Made by a program: the position numbers and the translations under genes. The notes beneath the pieces were generated by a model, which worked only from the letters and a program-made list of their open reading frames with translations, had not been told where the DNA came from and made no database searches. Positions 25,801 through 37,800 of a DNA stretch of 64,000 bases are shown here, in pieces. The DNA comes from Luscinia megarhynchos (lineage: Eukaryota > Chordata > Aves > Passeriformes > Turdidae): the NCBI GenBank assembly GCA_034336665.1, contig CM067592.1, positions 32,981,942 to 33,045,941 on the forward strand, in the 5' to 3' direction. Position 1 is the first letter of the stretch. Every line of letters begins with the position of its first letter.

Positions 25801-28800
25801 AGATATATAAGTCCCCTTTATTTTATTAAAACTTCAGCAGCAGCTCTCTGGAAGTAAAGAATGCAATAAATCATATTGTACTATGTGACAGGTTTGTCAT
25901 ATATACAGGCAGAAAAAGATACATAAAATATATGATTTTCTAATATATTAGGACAAGTTCATTGTCTTTTCTAAGATGTCATGTTGGCAAATTTGGCGAA
26001 TTCCAATTTATTTCTTGCATTTGTTCTATTTTAGGTCCCAAATCTGATCCCAGTTCTGATATTTAAATTGGGAAGACCTTTGGAGCCTGCACTTTACAGA
26101 GAGATATTGTATACATTGCCTACACTTGGTGTACACAAGGTCAGAATGAAAGATTTTTAGTAAAATGAAAACTGTATCAATAAAAGGTATATATGAATGT
26201 GATATGATATGATATAATATAGTATAATATAATAATATATATTTATAACAACTATTTAGAATGAGCAATGTATAGCTTGCTTAACTGATTTTTAAGCTTC
26301 TGCATTATTTTGTAATATTTTGGATGGGATATAATACTTGTTTTAAAGTGAAATGTCATTCTGCTTTACTGTCTACACTATATGATCATTATATATGTCA
26401 TGAGAGGATGCTCTTAGACTTGGTATTTGCTAAAGTTTTTTGGAAAATTACTTTGAGTTTATTTCTGATATTGCAGATGGATGGCTTTTCCTGGTCATAC
26501 TTGGTTGAAAAATAATGATTTGTAGATTACTCTTTGTCCTTGGACATATAAAATAACAAAACCACGTGGTTAAAAATTTCTTTCAGGTTTGTGTTGCTCA
26601 GATTCTACGTGCCATACACATGCTCGGGAGCACACCTAAGCTCAGAGCAATTGCCTCACGGCTGATGACATCATTATGGGAAAGACAGGTTAGAAACTTC
26701 TTGTAGTGTCACTATAATAAGTCTCCAGTAGAAAATCTTCATTACCTCTAACCAAGGAAGAAAATAATAGTGGAGCATTGCTTCTACTAGTATGTCATGA
26801 TCAGCATTATGAAGAAAATGGTGTTAATGGTGCCTATACTGATCTTCTAGTGGAATATTTCAATAGTATGTCTTTCATAAACTTTCTTTTCATTTCATGA
26901 CATCTCAAACTGTCATTAGAAAAAAAAAGTTGTTTGAAGGATGGCTTTCTGCTTTTCATTATGTGCAGTAAGAACAAGACCTTAGCGTTATGATTTATAT
27001 CCAGCCAGCAACCAAGCACCACACAGCCACTCACTCACATCCCCACCCACCAGTAAGACTGGGGAGAAAAATCAGAAGGGTGAAAGGAAGAAAATTTGTG
27101 ACTTTAATAGGGAAAGCAAAAGCTGCACACACAAGCAAAACAAAACAAGGAACTAATTCACTGCTTTGCAGATAGGGGCAGACAGGTGTTCAGCTATCTG
27201 CAGGAGAGAGATCACATATAATGGTGGCTTGGGAAGACAAATGTCATCTGCCTAAATGTCTCCCCCTTCTTCATTCTTCCTTCTACTTTATATCCTGTGC
27301 ATGATATCATATGGTCTGGAATATCCCTCTGGTCAATTTGGGTCACCTATCCTGGCTATGTCTCCTCCCAACCTTGCAAGCATCCCCAACTTCCTCACCT
27401 GCAGGGAGTATGAAAAGCAGAATAGGCCTTGGCTGTGTGTAAGCCCTGCTCAGCAGTAACAGAAACATTTTTGTGTTATTAACCCTGTGTTCAGCACAAA
27501 TCCAAAATACAGCTCTATACCAGCCATTATGAAGAACATTAACTCTATCCCAGACAAAATCAGCGCAAGTTATGTACAATAGTTTGCTTCTGATTTTTTT
27601 TAAAGATTCCTGAAGACGTGGTCTGCAAAAGCCAGTTCAATCTCAATGTAGCATTAGAGCCAAATAATGAAAAAAACCAAAATATGGTAATGCAATAATA
27701 AAAATCAAAGTTATATGTAGAAGTCCTGTAGAAGTGCTACTAATTGAAAATCCAGTCGCACTTTTAAAGGTATGATGATAATTTTAAAATGAAATCTTTT
27801 CTAGGATCGAATTTACCCAGAACTGCAGAAGTTCTTAGCGATGTCTGATATGCCATCTCTATCTGTTGACAAAGATGCTCAATGGGAAAAGCTGATTGCT
27901 AAAGCTGCTTGTATAAGAGATGTATGTAGGCTGAGGTAAGTGCAAGCATTATCCATCTTGTGTGTTTGTGAGGGAAAAAGAGTTGTTTTCCAAAAAGCTG
28001 CATCATTATCTTTACTTAATCCATTACTTCAATTGTGAGTATTATTTTTCAATAATATTTGAGTCACTGGCTCAGCCGTTGCTAATGTAAGCAGCTACTA
28101 AGCTTAGGGTTTTCTATTATGACAGATAGAACACACATATAAATGCTGTTAAAATTAAATTATCTTCATCCTGAAACAAAAGATGCATCCTCTACTGGTC
28201 CAGGATAGAAACTTCAGGCATAGCACTTCCAGACTAGAAAAAGGGAGAGATGAAACAGTAGAAGAAAGAACTAATGGTCTCTCTTTTGATCTATTCAAAG
28301 AAAGATACAATTTTTTTTCTGAAAACTGTATTTTGTCACATGTACAGTTTTGGTCTTTATTCAAATATAATACCACAGAACACTATTGTGCAATTCTAAC
28401 TGGATAGTACATTGAGCCTTTCTAGCTCTAACAGTCCATGAATATCAGTACTTGATAATAACTTACAGTTCCTGTAAAGAGTATGCTTAAATGTATCAGT
28501 ATTTACTTCCCGGTTTTATGCGCACTGTTTCATCTTTTCTATCTGTCACCTACATTGGGTTCCAGCTTTCACTTCCATTTTTGAAGGTCAGCTAATAACA
28601 GCTGAGAAGATTCATGTATATTTTAAATATAACCTAAAAGCAAGTTTCTAGAGGAAAAAACCTTTTCATTTACCTCTTCGACCTACTTCCAATTTGCCAG
28701 ACAGTATTTTTTAAGAAATTTTTGAAACGTGAGAAGCAAGAGGGAAGTCTCAATGCACTTATAATACTCTTTGTGCCAGAAAAGTGGTATACTGGAGTTC

Positions 28801-31800
28801 AGGTGCGTACACATTCTTCATGCATTTGAAAATTATTTGGAAGAATCTTTGAGCAAATAGATAAGTCACAATTACCACACATATAAATCACCTACCAGGT
28901 ACCATTTACCAGAATCTTTTACAGAGATAGTATGAGGAACTGTTGAACACCTTGCCCACCACAACCCAATGAAACTGAATGGATAGTTGAAAGACAAAAG
29001 CAGCCCATGCAGCCACTAAGGGAAAGACAACTGTCATTGCAGCAGGGAATAAAAAAAGGAAAATATATCTCTCTGATGTAAGAGGGACAGAAAACATTTG
29101 GTGCTAGAAACTCCACCAATACACAACAGGGACTGCAGGAGACTGCAACAAAGAATCATAAAATAATGCATTTTTAAAAGTGCATTTGGACTTTCATTCT
29201 CAGTCCTGTCTTGAATGATGTAATCTTTTAATGAATACAACATGCTTAGACAAAACTTCTATAACTTAACCACTCCATGATCTTTTATTTGGAATTTGAT
29301 GCCTACTGATTTAATTCCCCTTGACACTCATCTTATAGAGCACTCTATCATATCCTCCTTGTATGTTTTGGGGATTTTTTTGGGGTGTGTGTGTGTGTGA
29401 ACTTCTAGTTCTAGGCAGCTTTAGTTGCCATTTAAGTAAAACCAGCACCTAATAGACTTTTGTGTGTAAGTTATAACTTGTGTGCATGTGTGAATATTGC
29501 CTTCTATTTTTTTTTTTTTTTTTTTTTTCCTTCCAGACCATACCAGCATGGAGCAGACATGTTGGCTGCAATTTCCCAGGTATTAAATGAATGCACAAAA
29601 CCTGATCAGGCTTCACCTGCTGCCATAGTATTACAGGGTCTACGGGCACTTTGTGAGGCTGAGGTAAGATTAAATTGGCTTGTCCTTGTGTTTCAAGTTT
29701 TGCTTGTGGTTCATGACCTTTTTTCCCATTTGGCTTTTTTTTTAAGAGTATGTTGAGTTCCTGCATAAGTTCTTTTTCTTATAACAAATTTAATTCCTCT
29801 CTTACAACATAAGTTAATAGTTCCTGGGAAATTTTACTGTAACCTTCTACCACAGCAGATCAATGCATGGGCTGAAATTTCAAATCAGCTTTGCGGTTTA
29901 TTGCAATGACATCCTTCCATGCATCTTTCCTCAAGATTTGAAAAGGAAGACTGTTTGGTAGATAATTCTGATTGGTTGAAATGCACTTAAATAATGTAAT
30001 TTACTTACTGGCCTGCCCTGCTGTGTCTAATTCATAGAGTGTACCAGATAGGGAGTGAAATCTCTAGCAGCTGGGATATTTCTCTTTTACCTTGATCTGT
30101 TCATTGCTTACTGATGAAGAGGACAAGTAGCTTTGGGATAAGCTGCCTGGAGGGATTTTGCTGTGTCCTTCCCTATAGATTTTCACATTCCTTTTGGATA
30201 CAGCCCTGAGTAGCTGGATCTGTTTTCATTGTAACCCTGCTTTGAGCAGGAGGCTGGGCTGGAAATATCCTGAGGTCCCTTTGAACCCAAATAGTATGCT
30301 ATGATATCTCTAAGTTAGGAGACAAGGTTCTTTGTTTCCACATCCCAGACAGTGATATCCTGGTGTTATGATGCAGGCACAGACATGCTGTGGATCTGCC
30401 ATTGACAAACTGTACTATACAGGCCACTAGAGTAGTGAACTAATTATATCCTGCAGGAATATTTGATTACCCATTCTCTGCCAAAGAGCAACTTTATGTT
30501 TACTGCAGTAAAGCCAGCCATTGCCACATTATTTGAAATCACTTAGCAGTTGAAGAACAATATAGTGACTCATCCATAGCTATTCATATTCAATATAATT
30601 AAAAATCTTCCAACAATGGCTGCTAAGAAACAATTTATTTAGGGTAATTTTGTGTTTGCCTTTGGTGTGAAGATTGGCTTGTCTTAAGGTCACGTAGATT
30701 CTTTGAATGCTGGCCTTGGTATTGAATCAATGTTTTACCAGGCTGGATTTTTACACCAGGTGGATATTTACATTTTGTCTTGCAAAGAAGTAGGAGTTAG
30801 ATGTATGATAAATTCCACATCCTAATATAATAGCCTCATTTGAGAGCAGATGTATAATGTACCATTGTTGAGGACTGGAAGGCTAAGACTACGGAGGGAG
30901 GCAGGGAGGGAGAAAGAAAGATTTTTGGATGTTACAAATTTTTCCTGTCAAAATTCAATTTGCCTTATTTACCCAACTACGGTGTAATGTTCTGGGAGAC
31001 CAAATCTACCACTTAGCTATTCTGAAACTTTAACAGGGAATTCTGTTGTGGTTTGGGAAGCTGGGTAACCGTTTGGGTTAAGTAATTTAGTCTGTCTCTT
31101 ATTTATTATTTAGACTGGAGTTTGCAGTGCAGAAAGGACATCATCATAGAGATTGGTTTTGTTTTGGTGTTTTCTCTCTCTGCTGCTGACTTAAGGGAAA
31201 GGGATGTCTCCAAGCTTTTCCATGTGCAGCTGCTTAGAAATAGGATTTTAGAGAGCACTTACCTTTCAATCAGCTTCTGAACCAGAATAATAAATGTTTT
31301 CATGCATACAGTGTTGACTCAGTTGATCATGGAACCCTATACACCATGTGGCTTTGTCAGGGTTGAGTTCTAAAAGTCTCAGAAAGGCTTCTTTATTATA
31401 ATAATGTGATAACAAGATGTGCTGTAACATTGGTTTCTTTTTTTTGGTGTAAGAATAGTTATCCATTGTGCTGACTGCAGTGATCGTTTTGTATAAAGGT
31501 AGTGGCTTTATTCAAAGTGCATCCTACATGAATAATGTTAAGAGTATAAACTTAGCTTTTGCGGGACTTGGAAGAAGGGCTAGCTGCTTCTGCCCCCCTC
31601 TTTTTTTTTGGTAGGTGTAACAAAAGATGTTTAATGGATAATGAATCTTGCACATCAAAAATGGAAAAAAATCACACAGTTCTTCCCAGATCATATTTCC
31701 TGTTTCTTAGCATGTAATTTGTTTTTTCCCCAGTGATTTCAACAGAAGCTAATGTACTTAATTTGAGGCTGTCCTGGCATCTAATTCATTTAATGTATCA

Positions 31801-34800
31801 AGTACAGTATGCAAGCTGAGAAACATTCAAGAATAAAATTTCCAAGCCTATGTTTAAATCCCCTTTCCATTGAAGTGTTGTTCTCTATTTTTCTCCTAAG
31901 ATTTCTCACTCATTTAGGGCAGTAGATCACCTGAAGCAAAAGTGCTTTGTCTCTCCTCAGCATCTGTAAAATTTAGCTTTTAGTTTTTGCTCATCTAGCA
32001 GTTGGTGTTTTGTGCAGTGGCAAGCTTGCTATTTTGAAAAAAAAATTGAAAATACGATAAAACATAACTATAAACCAAAATTATTTGTACCAAAAGCACT
32101 GTGATTGTTAATGTCTCCAGATGACAATGGCATGTTACTTTGAACAAACCAGAATGAAAAAAATCCACACAACAAAAAATGAAAACAGACTTAAGAACTT
32201 TTACTGAAGTGTGACACTAGCATTTCTAGATCTGTAAACACACGTTTTCTAAATAGCACCTATCTTTTTTTTTTCAGATAGTAATTGGCATACCAGTGTT
32301 GAAAAGTTCTCTTATCTTGCTAGTTTTCTAGAGTGTTTTGTATTTTCAGAGGACAGCTTTGTAGAGCTGAACAGTGTCTGTGGAATCACAGGGCTTTTCC
32401 TTGGGGATTCATGACTAGCAGATAAATTTCATCACATATTTATCACATTTGCCCATTCCTCCAGGAAGACACCATGTCAAGGTTATGATTGCTTTTTTAA
32501 CATTTCTTTATTTACTGTGGGTTTTTATGGTTTGTAAAGTACCAGTTTCCCACTGTTCCCATCCCCCTATTCCATCAGTTTACAGTAGGTCATTTCATAG
32601 GAATTTTCTGTAGGACAGCTATTAAGTTGCAAGTCTAGAAAATACAATCTGAGGAGGAATTGTACAGTCTTAAGCTACATCTGAAACTTCTGTTATAATG
32701 CTGACTATTTTTGAAGGCCTTTTTTCACCTCTTTGCTGAAGCTGGAGAATGTGTCTGTTACACTAGGAAAGAATGAAATTAAACATGCTTGGCTAGCTAA
32801 TGGTTTGTTAGTTTTCCTAAATTATAGCATCAAATCCCATGAAGAACAACTTTTCTCTACATATTAATACATGTTGTGTTTTCCAGACAACTAACTCATT
32901 AAAAATTCAACATTTCTAGATAGTTGAGGAGGAACTTCCAGTGCTAATAGAAATGTCTGTCTTTCTGAACTGTGGAAGACCTCTTTTTTCTTGCTTTTGC
33001 TGTCTGTTTTGAAAGAATGGAAAGAGAGGTATCGTTTTCCCTTGGAATGTTACCAGATGAGGTCTTTCTAGCCATCAGTGGTTGTTACCATAGAAACACA
33101 CTTATGGGTTTGCTATTCCTGAAATTGATTCAACTTGAAATATATCTTTCATTTTTTAAGCTGCACCCTGAAATGTGTTTTGCAGTCACTGAAGTGACTG
33201 CTTTATTTGGCAATTACCTGCATTCAGAGATACAAAACATTCTGGTTTTGTCAGTGCAGAATAATACTGAAACTACCTTTCTCAATGCCTTTGTGGAATA
33301 CCTTCATAAACATACATTTATTTGATTTCATTACATAAATCAATTTGTATTTCCAATGCCCCTGTTTTCTGTTGCTTTGTTGTAATTTCATATGCCTGCA
33401 AGACATTTTCATGGCATTTGTTCAGACGTTTAAGTCTTGATTTGAAGTTTTTCACTTTAGAATACTGAAAATTATACTTGGCTTTGCCACTGCTATTTTA
33501 AAATTTTTGTCTAGACTTTGGTTGTAAGCATACATGGTTTGGGGTTTTTCTTTGTGTTGTGGTTCTGTTGGGTGGGTGGGATAGGGTGAACCGAGTTATA
33601 GTTTCTTGGGGTTTTTGGTTTTGTTTGTTGGGATTTTTTGTTTATTTATATGGGTGTATTTTTTCCTGTTTTGTACTCTTTTTGTTTCAGTGAAGCCTAA
33701 AATCTGAAAGACAAGTAGTAACAACAGATAAATTATAGACAGAATTATTTCAGGTACAGTGGTGAAATTCTGAAATATTAAGTTCTCAACAGGTAGCAAC
33801 ATTAAGGTTTGATTAAATACTCCATGAAAATTTCTTAAGTTTTCAGGAAAGTACAAGGCTTGTTACAAAGAGAAAGGCTGGGCAACTGAAAACACCTCAA
33901 AAGGAAAAAGAAGGAAGTTTTAGTACCAATCTTGCTGTCTAGTCAACATTCCTAAGAAACTTGACTACTATTTTTTATGACTTCTAATAATTCTTCAGCT
34001 AGAACTGTACCACTTACTGGGCATCCTACAGACTTTTTCAGTATTGTACTGACTTCCGGTTGAGCTGTCATACAGATCTTTGAAGGTGAAAAGACGCTGG
34101 GTGGTGTGTGTTGTTTCCAGGAAGGAAATTATGTATCCGGGAAGACCAATTATGTATCTTGTGCTCCAGTTATAGTGTAAATGCGTTCAGTATTAGGTTT
34201 TAGTGTTTAGTATTTATTGTAGTTTGACAATTTCCAGCAGTTTCTGTATTCCTGAACTGTGTTTTGCATTTGCTCTGCAAAATTTTTTGGCTTTGGTTGT
34301 TTTTAAAGATTAAAGGCATTTTGTTTTGGAGGGCTTCCAGTAAAAATAGATTCCTTAGTGGCTTCCTCTGCTTTCATCCTTTTGAATTCTCAGAGACAGC
34401 TTGATTTTTAGCTAATTTGACTAAGTTAAGTAGAGCACTGTGGTATGAAGATACATGTACACCTCTTGTGTATTGCTAACAGTGTGTTCTTTATTCCTAC
34501 TGGTAGTTGCTTTCTTTGGTGAAGTATGGTGCAGTACTACTGTGTTATGTCAGTTGATCTGCAAGTGAATTTTTAAAGTGCTTGCATTTTTTTATGAACC
34601 ATATATTAATCCCTATTCTCAAGAAGGAAGAGCAAGCACTGGAAAGAAATGTTGAGTGAAATTAGGATAACTGTTAATAATGATGCATCCCACTTTACTT
34701 GCAGGTTGTTTGCATCCGTTCTACGTGGAATGCTCTGTCACCAAAGCTGAGTTGTGATACAAGACCACTCATTTTAAAAGCACTGAACGAATTGTTTTCC

Positions 34801-37800
34801 CTGGTTCCCTCATTAACAGTGAATACAAATGAATTTGAGGTATGTACTTAGGACCTTTCTTTTAGTATATCTTTGTATATAATTTTTACATAAGCCTGCT
34901 TGATTCTGATAAAATTGCACACACTGCCTAGTTCAGATTAGTCAAATGCGTGTTTCATGCAGTTTCACTGTTTTCACTTGCATTAGTGAGGCCTGGGAGA
35001 TAGATGGGAAATTCCTGTGCGAGGTTTATCCATGGTTTCCCTCTCACAGAATGTGAGGACATGTGAATATGTCTGAAATTCAATGTTGCATGCCTTCCAC
35101 TTTCATAGCTCAATGTATGTTGATGTGACAGTAAGTTGTTTCAGGTAACTGCCTCTATTTCAAGTGCTTATTTGTTCAAATAAAACATAAATACATATTT
35201 CCTTTGCTTTTGTAGAAATTCAAAGCTCAAGTTATCAGCTTCCTTTGGAACAATACTCAGAACGAAGTAAGTGATATAATTGAAAACCTTAATTTCTTAT
35301 GTCAGCAACAGGATATTAAATTTTGTACTTTTCTGTCAAGACAGTGTCATTAATCTTATTTCCTAATAAGGTTTTGTTCCTGTTGCTTAACACTGTTTCT
35401 GAAGCAAAATATTACGTGTAAAAGGTGGTAACTGAAGGTTCTAACTTCTGCCATTTCCAAGGAGGATTACAAACAAACTCTGCACTAGTGTGTCCTCCCC
35501 AGCCACCTCCTGGAGGCAGTTTTGGGCACTTCAGTGTAAGAAAGACATTGAACTATTAGAGAGCAAGAACAGCCACAAAGATGGCCAAGGGCCTTGATGG
35601 GAAGGTGTATGCAGTTGCTTGTTCTGTTCAGTCTGGAGAAGAGGAGTCTGAGAACAGACCTCATTGTAGTCTTCAACTTCTTCACAAGGAGAAGAGAAGT
35701 AGCATGCACTGATCTCTGCTCTATGGTGACCAGTGACAGGACTTGAGAGAATGGTCTGAAGTTGTGTCAGGGGAGGTTTAGGTTAGATATTAGAAAAAAA
35801 AAGTTCTTCCTTGAGGAGGTGGTTGGGCACTGGGACAGCTCCCCAGGGAAGTGGTCACAGCACCAGCCTGACGGAGCTCAGGAAGCATTTGGACCATGCT
35901 CTCAGGCACATGGTATAACTCTTGGGGATGTCATGTGCAGGGCCAGAAATTGGACCCAATGATCCTTTGTGAGTGCCTTCCAACTCACTGTATTTTGTGA
36001 TTCCGTGAAACTAGTTTGACTTCCTCTGGAAAATTTCAGTCTTAACATGGTTAAGTATTCTTGACAAAGATGCTGCTATGACACCTAACTCAGTTCATAT
36101 GTGGAGTTTTGTAATGCAGTGGGAATGTTGTACTATCATCACCAGGGGGCTGGTGGAAGTAGTGTATTTAAGTTTAAGACTAGGACTTCCATCAGCCTAT
36201 TTCAGTGAACTCTTTAGCCCCATGATTAATCCCAGACAACTAAGTACCATGCAGCCACTTTTCACTCCCCTTCCTTGTAGTGGGATGGGGAGGAGAACTG
36301 GAAAAAGGCCCCATGGATTGAGACAAAAACGGGTTAATAAGTGAAATAAAGTAACTGTGTAATAATAGTAATAATAAAAATAACAATAACAATAATAATA
36401 AAAAAGAAGGTATAACAAAAAGACAAAGAGGAATAAAAACTCAATTACAAACAAGTGTTGCACCATACAATTGCTCACCATCCACTGAGGGATGCCCAGT
36501 CCATCCCTGAGCAGTAAATGGGTACCCTCTGGCCAGCTTCCCTGAGTTTATGTGCTAGGCATAAAGTTCTATGATATGGAATATCCCTTTGGTCAGTTCA
36601 GGTCATCTGTCTTGGCCATGCTCCCTCTGAGCATTTTGTGCAACAGTGCACTGGCACAGGAAGCTGAAAAGTCTTTTATTTAGATTAAGCACTTTTTAGC
36701 AGCAGCTAAAACATCAATATGTTATCAACATTATTCTCATATCTTGGATATTTCTACTTGAAGTAGAATGCTCAGAATGCTTGTTGTCAAGCCTAGATAA
36801 TTGGTCTTGCTACTTTTCATTGTGTATATAAAAAGAAAGCAATTGAGTGTTGAGAGTATGCCTCAGGAAAATATTGTTGAACTCTTTTTCAGCATTCACT
36901 GGTTACTTGATAAGCTCTTTGAGTGTGGAGTTTCCAGTAGGTAGCGATACTATATGCTGTGTTTGTGATCTTTTTTTTCTTCCTGTTAATTTTCTAGGAT
37001 GCCCTTGTAGCCATTTCAGCCTATAAATCACTCTCATCATTTGATCCTGAAGAACACACAATTCTCCATCTTCCTGGACAGGTAGCCATGTTATATATTT
37101 GATAGTAAGCACATCTGACACTTCCATCTGACATGGGTTATATCCTCTTGAAAGGGAAACCAGTCCTTGTGCCTTCTCTGCCAGAAATTCAGGAGAGCCT
37201 CTTGAAGGAATACAAGCTCCTACTGGTGACATGAGATGATGTCATGTGTGATTGGCAAAGCTAAGTCTTATGATCAGGGAAAGGCACAAATGAAACGTAA
37301 GGCTAAGCAGTCAGAAGGTAGTTTTTCTTATTTTTGTTATTAAATTAGTAGCTTTTTTTTGGAAGCTGATTTGCTTTTTATGCTCTTCTTTTAGTGCTTG
37401 CATTTGGGTTTTGTTACTAAGCAGCTCTTGTGATTGCTGTTTCTTCCATTGCAGTCACACTCATGGGTAGAGCATTTTTTTCCTCAAGGCAGGCACATGA
37501 GTTTGAAAAGCAGGTGCAATTTTGGAATTAGGCTGAAAAGTTTCCCTGTTTGTTGTGAACTTTTAGAGCATAACATTAAAATTTTTTGTCAATAAAGGCA
37601 GTCAGGAATGAGTTGAGATACTTACTAAAAGACTTTCAGCAAAAGACTGTTAAACTCTGAAACTCCTGATTAGTAACTCAGTAACCTGACAGAATGAAAG
37701 GGTACAAGGAGATGAACATAAGGTCATCTATGCAATTTTTTTTATATTATACGAGAGATTAGGTAGTATTCAGTAGTCCACTGGTACTTCATGGAATAGT

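Larger units (their letters stand above)
29664..34704. other. FOCAD intron 10 (phase 0, 5.0 kb)
   Basis: Holds one short CR1 piece (30128-30306), a chance 117-codon ORF (32972-33325), and a T/G-rich tract at about 33535-33665 that contains a G-quadruplex motif. The remainder is AT-rich intron. Confidence 0.75.
35267..36997. other. FOCAD intron 12 (phase 0, 1.7 kb)
   Basis: Mostly repeat-derived: CR1 at 35495-36007 followed by a truncated LTR at 36218-36740 that contains a TAA-rich simple repeat (36361-36401). Confidence 0.82.
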
